From assembly GCA_019429275.1 (NCBI GenBank), contig JAHYJC010000013.1, positions 1 through 64,000 of the forward strand: DNA of 64,000 nt. The letters are read 5' to 3'. Source of the stretch: Lentimicrobium sp. (lineage in GTDB: Bacteria > Bacteroidota > Bacteroidia > Bacteroidales > Lentimicrobiaceae). Below are positions 35,893 to 44,381 of this stretch, piece by piece. The position numbers were made by a program, and so were the translations under genes. The notes under the pieces are model-generated. The model ran no database searches. It was given only the letters and a program-made list of their open reading frames with translations, and was not told where the DNA came from. The stretch's first letter is position 1. Every line of letters begins with the position of its first letter.

Positions 35893-36912
35893 TTAGAAAG
35901 AAATGATTATTCCAGTACTGCCAACACATTGGCCACCAGAAACCAACCTAACAGTATAACTACCAGATATAAAATTTCTGGTATCAATAATAATCTGGTC
36001 AAACTTTCGACCGATGTTTCTATTATAAACCTTTCTACCTGTTTTGTCAATGATTTCAATTATGCCCTGGGTTTTATCATCACCGGTATTGAATTTAATG
36101 GTAATAAAATCCTTAGCCGGGTTGGGATATACCTTCAGGCTAGCATACTCTGGATTTACCGATTTAACCCTTGGTTTTTTTACTTCCACACTTTTAGTCA
36201 AATCCGGTTCAAGGTAGGGTTCGTTGTATTCAAATAGGTTGTTGGCAACCAATATCCCTCGTGCTGCTGCGGTGACAAACAGGCTGCTATACAGAAGAAA
36301 GTTATTCAGAGGCACCCCATCAAGGGTATCAATCGGTTGATTTTCAATCAGCCATTGCATAAATACCTGTTATTGGCCAAGTTCGGAGAGTTCAACTTCA
36401 GAAAGTGAAATTTCATTGATGATGTTGCTCCAAGAGTTTAAGGCTGAAGTTGTATCCCCGTTTTCAAGCAACAGCCAGGCCTGTCGCATCATAGATTCAG
36501 CACTGCCATCGGCAGCAAGCAATGCCAGCAATGTATCAATTGGCACGGGCGTGGTATCAGTAAGTGAGGCAGACAACAAACGGTTATACCCATAGTTGTA
36601 AAGCCGTTCGCTCATATCCCTTTTGGCTTCCATCAACTCTTTGGCAGAGAGTAAAAATATCCCTTCCAAGATTTCATCTTTCATATAATCAGGCATTGGC
36701 TCAAGGCGCATATCAATTTCCTGCATTATGGTTCCCGATTTTGCACTGTGGGGGTGGTTGGCTACCATAATATCGCGCAGCATCGCATTGTTGAGCAATT
36801 CCTCACGGTTGATTGAATACCCACATTGTAAAAAGGGTTCGGTATCATATATCAAGTTCATGGCTCCGAAGAAAATATGACTTGTGTTATTGTTGTCAAT
36901 GGCTATTGATAA
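35893..36912 (-). pseudogene. Truncated, interrupted copy of the large T9SS metalloprotease C-terminus
   Basis: Two pieces in the same frame are separated by a TAA at 36370-36372 (LGQ, stop, QVFMQWLIEN). The upstream piece carries AMLRDIMVANHPHSAKSG, matching ALVRDIMVANPHSAKSP in the 1624-residue protein, plus the following helical segment. The downstream piece matches its final part through to a T9SS type A domain (YPNPAKDFITI to SGSYTVRLVSGG). Nothing equivalent to the signal peptide, peptidase or beta-helix regions is present, and there is no ATG or promoter at the upstream end. I read it as a gene remnant: N-terminally deleted and with one nonsense codon. The downstream piece alone could still be an ORF (35893-36360) but lacks a signal peptide. 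Confidence 0.75.
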
Positions 36913-37435
36913 CAAATATATTACATGATTTTAAAATTCAAAGAAATATTTTGGAAAAGCTATCAAGTTTATTGTAAAGTGAATTATTTAGGCATTTGAG
37001 TTATAATTGTTAATAATTTTACATCCCCCTTCTTATATATCGCTTTTTTGGCAACAATGACCAAAGATTAATATTTAACAGCTTCAGTTGCAGCCCTAAG
37101 CTAATTGTTAATTGTGCCTATCCCGTGGTTAAAATACTAACCTTGTAAACATTTTAAGGCATTTAAACTTTAAAGAGAGTTATAGTAAACCTATTTTTTG
37201 AATTCCAAATAGGAATGGATAAAATTTTCCATAAGTAACAATTTAGCAAAAATGAATTTCAACTGCTTCTTCCAGGAAAGACCATAGTTTTAATACTCAA
37301 CCGTGAAAAAATATTGGATAACCGGGACATAAACATGATAGCATCTAATAAAATGGAAAACTACTGAACCATTTAATTCTCATTTGCACTAAAACTTTAC
37401 TGCCCAAACAAATGCAAAAGAAATTCCCGAAATAT
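36913..37435. other. AT-rich intergenic region before tRNA-Gln
   Basis: About 520 bp, very AT-rich, between the T9SS remnant and the tRNA promoter. No ORF, repeat or structured RNA was recognised. If the pseudogene once had an N-terminal part here, it is no longer visible. Confidence 0.45.
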
Positions 37436-37467
37436 TTGTAAAGTTTTAAAAAATATACCTATTTTTG
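37436..37467 (+). promoter_or_regulatory. Promoter of tRNA-Gln (and possibly rimP-nusA-infB)
   Basis: TTG at 37436-37438 and TATTTTTG at 37460-37467 are spaced 21 bp. The tRNA starts 19 nt past the -7 element. No second promoter was found between the tRNA and rimP, so this may also feed the operon through the hairpin at 37618. Confidence 0.7.
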
Positions 37468-37485
37468 CACACCCTAAAGGGAAAA

Positions 37486-37556
37486 TGTCCGATGGTGTAA
37501 CGGTAGCACAAGAGATTTTGGTTCTCTCGGTCTAGGTTCGAATCCTGGTCGGACAA
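37486..37556 (+). tRNA. tRNA-Gln (anticodon TTG)
   Basis: A 71-nt cloverleaf. The acceptor stem TGTCCGA pairs with TCGGACA (37549-37555), then discriminator A; no CCA is encoded. The anticodon stem AGAGA/TCTCT encloses TTTTGGT, giving anticodon TTG. The T-loop TTCGAAT is present. The first pair is U1-A72, the bacterial form of tRNA-Gln that GatCAB uses for recognition; archaeal tRNA-Gln usually has A1-U72. This is of interest because a GatDE pair is encoded 11 kb away. Confidence 0.93.
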
Positions 37557-37617
37557 CATTAAAAAACAATCACCCCGTTGCGCATGTTGCGCGCGTACTC
37601 AATGGTGAAACTAAGTT

Positions 37618-37645
37618 GAGGGGACTGTATTGTCCCCTCTTTTAT
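37618..37645 (+). terminator. Terminator or attenuator hairpin before rimP
   Basis: An 8-bp stem (GAGGGGAC at 37618-37625 with GTCCCCTC at 37632-37639) closes a 6-nt loop and is followed by TTTTATT. It ends 12 nt before the rimP ATG and 62 nt after the tRNA. It can terminate the tRNA transcript, with readthrough supplying rimP-nusA-infB. Confidence 0.65.
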
Positions 37646-37657
37646 TACATTAATAAA

Positions 37658-38107
37658 ATGATCGACAAAGAAGCAATCCTTAAAGAAGTTGAAGCAAAGT
37701 TGCAGGATACCGATAGGTTTGTGGTTGAGATTACGGTAAAATCAGGCAACCGCATTACTGTCCTGCTCGACAGCGACACCAGCATCACCATCGACGACTG
37801 CATTGCGGTAAACCGGCATATTGAATCGGTTTTCGATCGTGAAACTGAAGACTATGACCTTACGGTTTCTTCTTCGGGTATTGACCAGCCCTACAGAATG
37901 TTAAGGCAATATGTTAAAAACATAGGCCGCGAAGTGGATGTAACTTTTACCGATGGATCTGTTTTTACCGGAAAGCTTATAGCTGCCGACAAAGACAAAA
38001 TTACCGTTTACCGGAAGACAAAAGTAAAGAAAGTGGAAACCGAAGAAACCAAAGAAATTCCTTACACCGAAATCAAACATACCAAAGAGGTCATCTCTTT
38101 CAAGTAA
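37658..38107 (+). CDS. rimP: Ribosome maturation factor RimP
   Basis: A 149-residue cytoplasmic protein needed for 30S subunit maturation. The start is the ATG at 37658 (MIDKEAILKEVEAKL); a longer reading would run through the terminator hairpin. The N-terminal domain has the SDTSITIDDCIAVNRHIES segment (about 45-62), and the YDLTVSSSGIDQPYRML segment matches the conserved YxLEVSSPGxxRPL signature of the family. The C-terminal SH3-like domain ends with a lysine/glutamate-rich tail. It is first in the classical rimP-nusA-infB operon; 38 bp separate it from nusA. Confidence 0.93.
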   Translation: MIDKEAILKEVEAKLQDTDRFVVEITVKSGNRITVLLDSDTSITIDDCIAVNRHIESVFDRETEDYDLTVSSSGIDQPYRMLRQYVKNIGREVDVTFTDGSVFTGKLIAADKDKITVYRKTKVKKVETEETKEIPYTEIKHTKEVISFK

Positions 38108-38145
38108 CATAGTAAATCAACCCAATCAAAGAACCTGAAACAACA

Positions 38146-39381
38146 ATGGAACATATCAATTTAGTCGAAACCTTCTCCGAATTCAAGGAGTTTAAAAACA
38201 TCGACCGCGAAACCATGATGCGCATCATAGAAGATGTATTCAGACATATGCTCATGAAGAAATATGGTTCGGACGAGAACTTTAATGTTATTGTCAACAT
38301 TGATAAAGGCGATCTTGAAATCTGGAGAAACCGTGAAATTGTTGAAGACGAAGAAGTTGAAGACGAAAACAAACAGATAGGTTATTCTGAAGCCATCAAA
38401 ATCGAGCCCGACTTTGAAGTAGGTGAAGAAGTTACCGAAGAAATAAAGTTGAAGGATTTCGGAAGAAGGGAAATCCTGACCATCAGGCAGAATCTGATGT
38501 CCAAGATACAGGAGTACGAAAAAGACAATATCTTCAAAAAATACAAGGAGAAGATTGGCGACATCATCACCGGCGATGTTTATCAGGTCTGGAAAAAAGA
38601 GATACTGGTGCTGGATGACGAATACATTGAGCTGACACTACCCCGCTCAGAGCAAATACCATCGGATTTCTACCGCAAAGGCGATACCCTCAGGGCTGTT
38701 GTTTCAAAAGTAGATATGCGAAACAACACCCCTGTTATTATTCTGTCGAGAACAGCACCGAATTTCCTGGAAAGACTTTTCGAACAGGAAGTTCCCGAAG
38801 TTTATGACGGACTGATTACCATCAGAAACATTGTAAGGGTGCCTGGCGAACGTGCAAAAATTGCAGTGGAAAGTTATGATGACCGTATTGACCCGGTTGG
38901 GGCATGTGTGGGTATGAAAGGTTCGCGTATTCATGGCATTGTCAGGGAACTGCGTAACGAGAACATTGATGTAATCAATTTTACGAACAACGCTTCATTG
39001 TACATTTCGCGTGCATTAAGTCCGGCTAAAATATCTTCGATATCGATAAACGAGGCTGAAAAACGTGCAGATGTTTTCATGAAACCCGACCAGGTTTCAC
39101 TGGCTATCGGTAAAGGCGGCTACAACATTAAGCTTGCCAGCAGGCTTACAGGTTACGAAATTGACGTGTACCGTGATACCGAATTCGACAATGAGGATGT
39201 TGATATCCAGGAATTTAATGACGAAATCGATCAGTGGATTATCGATGAATTCAAAGCCATCGGCTGCGACACGGCCAGAAGCGTTCTGGATCTCAGCATT
39301 GAAGAATTGGTAACCCGCACCGACCTTGAGGAGGAAACGATCAAAGAGGTAGTAAGGATACTCCGGGCTGAATTTGAGTAA
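38146..39381 (+). CDS. nusA: Transcription termination/antitermination protein NusA
   Basis: A 411-residue RNA polymerase-associated factor. The N-terminal domain (1-130) is followed by an S1 domain (about 135-200, GDIITGDVYQVWKKE) and two KH domains (about 200-345) with the landmarks VPGERAKIAVESYDD, DPVGACVGMKGSRIHGIVREL and DQVSLAIGKGGYNIKLAS. A short C-terminal helix-hairpin-helix piece ends it. This length is the common Bacteroidota form, shorter than E. coli NusA, which has two acidic repeats. It is the second gene of the operon; infB follows. Confidence 0.95.
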   Translation: MEHINLVETFSEFKEFKNIDRETMMRIIEDVFRHMLMKKYGSDENFNVIVNIDKGDLEIWRNREIVEDEEVEDENKQIGYSEAIKIEPDFEVGEEVTEEIKLKDFGRREILTIRQNLMSKIQEYEKDNIFKKYKEKIGDIITGDVYQVWKKEILVLDDEYIELTLPRSEQIPSDFYRKGDTLRAVVSKVDMRNNTPVIILSRTAPNFLERLFEQEVPEVYDGLITIRNIVRVPGERAKIAVESYDDRIDPVGACVGMKGSRIHGIVRELRNENIDVINFTNNASLYISRALSPAKISSISINEAEKRADVFMKPDQVSLAIGKGGYNIKLASRLTGYEIDVYRDTEFDNEDVDIQEFNDEIDQWIIDEFKAIGCDTARSVLDLSIEELVTRTDLEEETIKEVVRILRAEFE

Positions 39382-39506
39382 TAAATTTGTTGCAAAAATA
39401 TTTTTCACTCGGATGATTCCGGAATTCCAAGGGTTTGAATAGCATAATTAGCGTATTTTTACAGACAATCCGCAGCAGCAGGCGGTTAATAACATCAAAA
39501 AATAAT

Positions 39507-42500
39507 ATGTCAGAAATTAGTAAGAGCATACGACTTGGGAAAGCAGCTCAGGAGTTTAATGTCGGAGTCCCAACCATTGTCGAGTTCCTTCATAAAAAAG
39601 GGATCAAAATCGACAATAATCCGAACACTAAACTTGCGCCTGAAGTTTACGCTTTGCTGATGAAAGAGTACCAATCTGAAAAAACCGTTAAAGAGTTTTC
39701 ACAAAAGATTGAACTTGAGTACACACAGCACAAAACCATTTCCATTACCGATAAACGCCAGCCGGCCGAAGAAGAAACCGAAACCGAAACAGGCGCAGAA
39801 CTGTTTATCCGTAATATGCCATTAAGTGAAGGTACTCTTGCAAAAGAGAAAACAGCAGACAAACCTGCTGAGACTTCGAAACCGGAAACAGCTGATAAAA
39901 CTGCCGCTGAAGCTGTTCCCGAAGAAAAAATCGTTAGTCCGGCTAAAGTGACTCACAAAAAGACGAAAGCTGATGAAACTGCCGAGAAACCAAAAGCTGA
40001 AGCCGAAAAACCGGTAGAAGATTCAAAGGCAGAAGCAACTGAAGCTAAACAAGAAGTTTCTGAAAAAACTGACACTCCCGCATCACCTGAGCCGTTGCCT
40101 GTTGAAGCCGAACAAACAGAAAATAATAAAGATACTGAAACTGAGATCGTAAAACCTGAAGCCACGGCACCTGAGACCGGAATTAAGGTTCTGGGCACAC
40201 TTGATCTCGATCAGTTCAAAAAACCATCGAAAAAAGGCAAGGTATCGAAGAAGAAAACTGACCCACCACCCGAAAGCAAAGAGGAAACTCCGGCCGCTGA
40301 AATTTCTCAACCTGCTACCGAAGAGGTTATTTCTGAACCGGTTGCTGAAAAAACTGAGGCTGAAGCAACGCCCGAACCGATTGCAGAAGCCAAAACTGAG
40401 ACACCTGAAGTTGAACCTGAAGCTCCTGTTGCTGAGAAGGAATCAAATTTCATGAAGACTGAGGTCAGAAAACTTGAAGGGCCAACCGTTCTGGGAACCA
40501 TGATATTGCCCGAACCCAGAAAACAAGAGCCGAAAAAACCGATTGCATCTTCATCTGACGATTCAATCAAATCGAAAAAGAAAAAGCGTAAACGCATCAA
40601 AAAGGCGGGGGAAACAACTCCTTCGACGGATAAGCCTGCAACTCATGGAACTCAGGGAGCAGGACGCCAGCAATCATCACCCCAAAGGGGAAAACCAACC
40701 CGCGATAAAAGGGGAGGCCAGCGACCTGAGGCTCCAAAAGTTGAGCCTACCGAAGAAGACATCCAAAGGCAAATTAAGGAAACGCTGCAGAGGTTGAGTT
40801 CCGGAGGTAAATCAAAAGCATCAAAACACCGCCGCGAAAAACGAAGCATTGCAAGTATGCATATGGCTGAAGATGCACAACGACGTGAGGATGAACAGAA
40901 AACCATTATGGTGGCTGAATTTGTCACAGCCAATGAATTGGCCAATCTGATGGACGTACAGGTGAATCAGATCATTTCTACCTGTCTTTCACTTGGCTTG
41001 TTTGTATCAATAAATCAGCGGTTAGATGCTGAAACCATTGTAGTCGTTGCTGATGAATTTGGATTCACGGTAAAATTTGTCGGAGTTGAAGATGCTGAAA
41101 GCACAGTTAATGAAAGCGAAATTGACAAACCTGAAGATCTTCTGTTCCGTGCTCCTATTGTAACCGTTATGGGTCACGTTGACCACGGCAAAACATCGTT
41201 ACTTGACTTTATCAGAAGTGCAAATGTCATCGCCGGTGAAGCCGGAGGAATTACACAACATATTGGGGCGTATGAAGTTAAACTCGACAACGGCAAAAAA
41301 ATCACCTTCCTTGATACACCTGGCCACGAGGCATTTACAGCCATGCGTGCAAGGGGAGCAAAAATTACAGATATTGTAATCATTGTGATTGCTGCTGACG
41401 ATACTGTGATGCCGCAGACTGTTGAAGCCATCAATCATGCTCAGGCAGCCGGCGTTCCTATTGTATTCGCAATCAACAAAATAGATAAGCCCAACGCAAA
41501 TCCTGAGAAAATCAGGGAGGAACTCTCAAAACGCAATATACTTGTTGAAGACTGGGGTGGAAAATATCAGAGTCAGGAAATATCTGCCAAACATGGTAAG
41601 AATCTTGACCTGTTGCTGGAAAAAGTACTTCTTGAAGCAGAAATGCTTGATCTCAAAGCCAATCCGAATAAGGCCGCCAGCGGAACCATTCTCGAATCAT
41701 CACTTGACAAAGGAAGAGGATACGTTGCTAAACTTCTTGTACAAACCGGAACACTTAAAGTGGGCGATCTTGTAATTGCTGGAACCACTATTGGTAGGGT
41801 TAAGGCTATGTACAATGAACGCAATGTTCAAATAAAAGAGGCCGGACCAAGCACCCCGCTTCTGCTGTTGGGATTGAATACAGCACCCCAGGCTGGCGAT
41901 ACTTTTAAAGTTATGACCGACGAAAGGGAAGCAAAAAATATTGTTACCAAACGTCAGCAATTGCAGCGCGAACAGGGCATAAGAACCCAGAAACACATTA
42001 CGCTCGACGAAATAGGACGCCGTATTGCAATTGGAGACTTTAAAGAATTGAATATCATTGTTAAAGGTGATGTTGACGGATCGGTAGAAGCGCTATCAGA
42101 TTCATTATTGAAACTCTCAACCCCGGAAGTACAGGTAAATATCATTCATAAATCTGTGGGTGCAATTACTGAAAGTGATGTCCTGCTGGCTTCAGCCTCC
42201 AATGCGGTTATCGTTGGATTCCAGGTAAGGCCTACACCAAGCTCTCGCAAACTGGCAGAACAGGAGCAGATAGACTTGAGGGTTTATTCAATTATTTATA
42301 CCGCCATCAACGAAATCAAAGCCGCCATCGAAGGTATGCTTGCTCCCGATATTGAGGAAAAAATTCTGTGTAACATTGAAGTTCGCGAAGTATTCACAAT
42401 AACCAAGGTCGGAACAATTGCCGGCTGTATGGTACTCGATGGAAAGATTCACCGGAATACCAAAATCAGGGTAATCAGAGACGGTATCGTTGTTCACACA

Positions 42501-42653
42501 GGAACCCTGGGATCGCTCAAACGATTCAAAGATGATGTTAAGGAGGTTTCAGCCGGTTATGAATGTGGACTAAACATCGACAACTTCAATGATATCAAAG
42601 TCAAAGACATCATTGAAGGTTACGAAATTTTTGAAGTTAAAAGGAAATTGTAA
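39507..42653 (+). CDS. infB: Translation initiation factor IF-2
   Basis: A 1048-residue GTPase that brings initiator tRNA to the 30S subunit. The ATG at 39507 ([17 protein letters not shown]) starts the IF2_N domain; a TTG reading from 39435 is rejected. A long low-complexity region rich in Lys, Glu, Pro and Ala (about 70-430) follows, as is common in Bacteroidota IF-2. A second IF2_N-like domain (about 480-530) precedes the GTPase domain: G1 GHVDHGKTS near 554, G3 DTPGHEAF and G4 NKIDKPNA near 655. The domain II/III and C-terminal fMet-tRNA binding domains are intact. Last gene of the operon, closed by a strong terminator. Confidence 0.96.
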   Translation: MSEISKSIRLGKAAQEFNVGVPTIVEFLHKKGIKIDNNPNTKLAPEVYALLMKEYQSEKTVKEFSQKIELEYTQHKTISITDKRQPAEEETETETGAELFIRNMPLSEGTLAKEKTADKPAETSKPETADKTAAEAVPEEKIVSPAKVTHKKTKADETAEKPKAEAEKPVEDSKAEATEAKQEVSEKTDTPASPEPLPVEAEQTENNKDTETEIVKPEATAPETGIKVLGTLDLDQFKKPSKKGKVSKKKTDPPPESKEETPAAEISQPATEEVISEPVAEKTEAEATPEPIAEAKTETPEVEPEAPVAEKESNFMKTEVRKLEGPTVLGTMILPEPRKQEPKKPIASSSDDSIKSKKKKRKRIKKAGETTPSTDKPATHGTQGAGRQQSSPQRGKPTRDKRGGQRPEAPKVEPTEEDIQRQIKETLQRLSSGGKSKASKHRREKRSIASMHMAEDAQRREDEQKTIMVAEFVTANELANLMDVQVNQIISTCLSLGLFVSINQRLDAETIVVVADEFGFTVKFVGVEDAESTVNESEIDKPEDLLFRAPIVTVMGHVDHGKTSLLDFIRSANVIAGEAGGITQHIGAYEVKLDNGKKITFLDTPGHEAFTAMRARGAKITDIVIIVIAADDTVMPQTVEAINHAQAAGVPIVFAINKIDKPNANPEKIREELSKRNILVEDWGGKYQSQEISAKHGKNLDLLLEKVLLEAEMLDLKANPNKAASGTILESSLDKGRGYVAKLLVQTGTLKVGDLVIAGTTIGRVKAMYNERNVQIKEAGPSTPLLLLGLNTAPQAGDTFKVMTDEREAKNIVTKRQQLQREQGIRTQKHITLDEIGRRIAIGDFKELNIIVKGDVDGSVEALSDSLLKLSTPEVQVNIIHKSVGAITESDVLLASASNAVIVGFQVRPTPSSRKLAEQEQIDLRVYSIIYTAINEIKAAIEGMLAPDIEEKILCNIEVREVFTITKVGTIAGCMVLDGKIHRNTKIRVIRDGIVVHTGTLGSLKRFKDDVKEVSAGYECGLNIDNFNDIKVKDIIEGYEIFEVKRKL

Positions 42654-42676
42654 CAATTCTAAAAATCTGATAACAC

Positions 42677-42716
42677 AAAAAAACCTTCCCGGCAATACAC
42701 CTGGAAGGTTTTTTTC
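42677..42716. terminator. Bidirectional terminator between infB and the exported SOD gene
   Basis: AAACCTTCC at 42681-42689 pairs with GGAAGGTTT at 42703-42711; a run of As precedes and a run of Ts follows. It lies between two converging genes and can serve both. Confidence 0.8.
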
Positions 42717-42733
42717 GTAAAAACTTATTCTGA

Positions 42734-43561
42734 TTATTTATTCAGCCTGTCAGCAAGTCTGAAGTAATCGTTATAACGGGTCTGGACTTCCTGCCAGTTT
42801 AATTTGTTCCAGAAGTTCTCAACATAATCCGCTCTTTTATTCTGGTATTTTAGGTAATACGCATGCTCCCAAACATCAATTCCCAGTATTGGAAAGCCTC
42901 TTTTCCCCTCCGTATTCATTAAAGGATTATCCTGATTTGCGGTTGAGGTGATAAAAAGTTCATCGGTTTTAAAATCGATGGAAAGCCAGGCCCAGCCTGA
43001 GCCAAAACGTGTTTTTGCAGCATCATTAAATTGCTGATAAAAAGCATCATAGCTACCAAAAGTGCGGGTAATGGCGTCGAGCAATTTACCCGAAGGTTTT
43101 CCACCTCCGTCAGCCGACATAATCGACCAGTACAGAACATGATTGTAAAAACCTCCGGCATTGTTTCTGATACCTGCCGGAAAATCAGTCATGTTTCCAA
43201 AAATCTGGTAAAATGACATTTTTTCAAGATCAGTTCCTGCCACAGCTTTCATAAAGTTGTTAAAATATCCCCTGTGATGCCTGTCGTAGTGAATTTCTAC
43301 AGTTGATTTGTCAATGACAGGTTCCAGAGCTTCATAAGAGTAAGGAAGTGCAGGAAAGACAGCCTTTCCCGCCTCGATAAACCAATCTTCTCCACTTCCG
43401 GTAAATGCCGATTCGATACTTGCACTGGATTTGGCACTTAAGACTGCTGTAACCGGCTTCTGCTCAGTTTTGGTTTTACTTTTTACTGCTGTTTGTGCAA
43501 GCAGTCCAAAAGGAAGTATAACTGCAGATGCCAGCAAAATAGAAAATATGTTTTTTTTCAT
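42734..43561 (-). CDS. Exported Fe/Mn superoxide dismutase
   Basis: A 275-residue protein. The ATG at 43561 (MKKNIFSILLASAV) gives a signal peptide cut near residue 23 (LLAQ); a longer start at 43603 adds 14 residues with no signal. A ~50-residue Lys/Ser/Ala-rich spacer precedes the SOD fold. Metal ligands are visible: the HYDRHHRGYF region, YNHVLYW, and Asp and His of [23 protein letters not shown] carries the Gln typical of Mn-type enzymes. It dismutates superoxide outside the cytoplasm, probably in the periplasm. It lies directly downstream of the cytoplasmic sodB, from which it looks like a duplication. Confidence 0.88.
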   Translation of the reverse strand: MKKNIFSILLASAVILPFGLLAQTAVKSKTKTEQKPVTAVLSAKSSASIESAFTGSGEDWFIEAGKAVFPALPYSYEALEPVIDKSTVEIHYDRHHRGYFNNFMKAVAGTDLEKMSFYQIFGNMTDFPAGIRNNAGGFYNHVLYWSIMSADGGGKPSGKLLDAITRTFGSYDAFYQQFNDAAKTRFGSGWAWLSIDFKTDELFITSTANQDNPLMNTEGKRGFPILGIDVWEHAYYLKYQNKRADYVENFWNKLNWQEVQTRYNDYFRLADRLNK

Positions 43562-43582
43562 CGTTGTTTTGATTTTTACTTG

Positions 43583-43611
43583 AAAACCGGACAGCAAAGC
43601 CATCCGGTTTT
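43583..43611 (-). terminator. Hairpin between the two SOD genes
   Basis: A 9-bp stem (AAAACCGGA at 43583-43591 with TCCGGTTTT at 43603-43611) closes an 11-nt loop. It follows the sodB stop by 26 nt and precedes the exported SOD start by 21 nt. T-tract is short, so readthrough is likely. Confidence 0.5.
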
Positions 43612-43636
43612 AATTTGTTATTCAGGTTTAAAACTA

Positions 43637-44248
43637 TTATTTTAATGCTTTTTCGAAGTTTTCTGAAACTTTATTCCAGTTAACAAGATTCCAGAAAGCA
43701 CCGATATAGTCAGGACGACGGTTCTGATATTTCAGATAGTAGGCATGTTCCCAAACATCAAGACCCATGATTGGGGTTCCTTTGCAGTCATGAACATCCA
43801 TAAGAGGATTATCCTGATTGGCTGATGAACATACACATAAATTTTTGTCATTATCAACGCTCAACCATGCCCAGCCACTTCCAAAACGGTTTGCTGCAGC
43901 GTCGTTGAACTTAGTTTTAAATGCCTCAAAAGATCCAAATTTAGTGTTTATGGCTTCTGCAAGTTTGCCGGTTGGTTCTCCACCACCCTTTGGACTGAGA
44001 ATTTCCCAGAAGAGGTTGTGATTGTAAAAACCGCCGCCGTTGTTTCTCACGGCCAATGGGGCCTTGCTTATTTCAGCAAAAATTGCTTCCATACTTTTTG
44101 ATTCAAGGTCTGTGCCTTGAATGGCTGCTGTAAATTTATCGAAATATGCCCTGTGATGTTTGGTATGATGGATTTCCATTGTCATTTTATCGATGTGTGG
44201 TTCGAGAGCATCGTAGGCATAAGGTAATTGCGGGAATTCGAAATTCAT
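43637..44248 (-). CDS. sodB: Superoxide dismutase (Mn-type signature), cytoplasmic
   Basis: A 203-residue enzyme converting superoxide to oxygen and hydrogen peroxide. Ligands: the first His in [12 protein letters not shown] (near 26-38), [10 protein letters not shown] (near 75-84), and Asp and His of [20 protein letters not shown] (near 158-177). The Gly of GGFYNH and the Gln of ANQDNPLM are the residues that usually mark Mn-type enzymes, though cambialistic use cannot be excluded. No signal peptide. Unusually for Bacteroidota, it has a strong Shine-Dalgarno 8 nt upstream. The symbol sodB is used loosely; metal preference is not proven. Confidence 0.93.
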   Translation of the reverse strand: MNFEFPQLPYAYDALEPHIDKMTMEIHHTKHHRAYFDKFTAAIQGTDLESKSMEAIFAEISKAPLAVRNNGGGFYNHNLFWEILSPKGGGEPTGKLAEAINTKFGSFEAFKTKFNDAAANRFGSGWAWLSVDNDKNLCVCSSANQDNPLMDVHDCKGTPIMGLDVWEHAYYLKYQNRRPDYIGAFWNLVNWNKVSENFEKALK

Positions 44249-44256
44249 TGTTATAT

Positions 44257-44263
44257 CCTCCTT
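44257..44263 (-). promoter_or_regulatory. Strong Shine-Dalgarno of sodB
   Basis: AAGGAGG on the minus strand, 8 nt before the ATG. Most genes in this window have no such motif, so sodB is probably translated at high efficiency. Confidence 0.7.
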
Positions 44264-44381
44264 GTTAAAAAAATGTTAATGTTATTTAAATTCAATATAA
44301 ATAACGTATGAATCCTGAATTTGTTTATCAGAACAATTATTATTTTTCTATGGTAAAAAGGGAGTTTAAATGAATTCAGGT

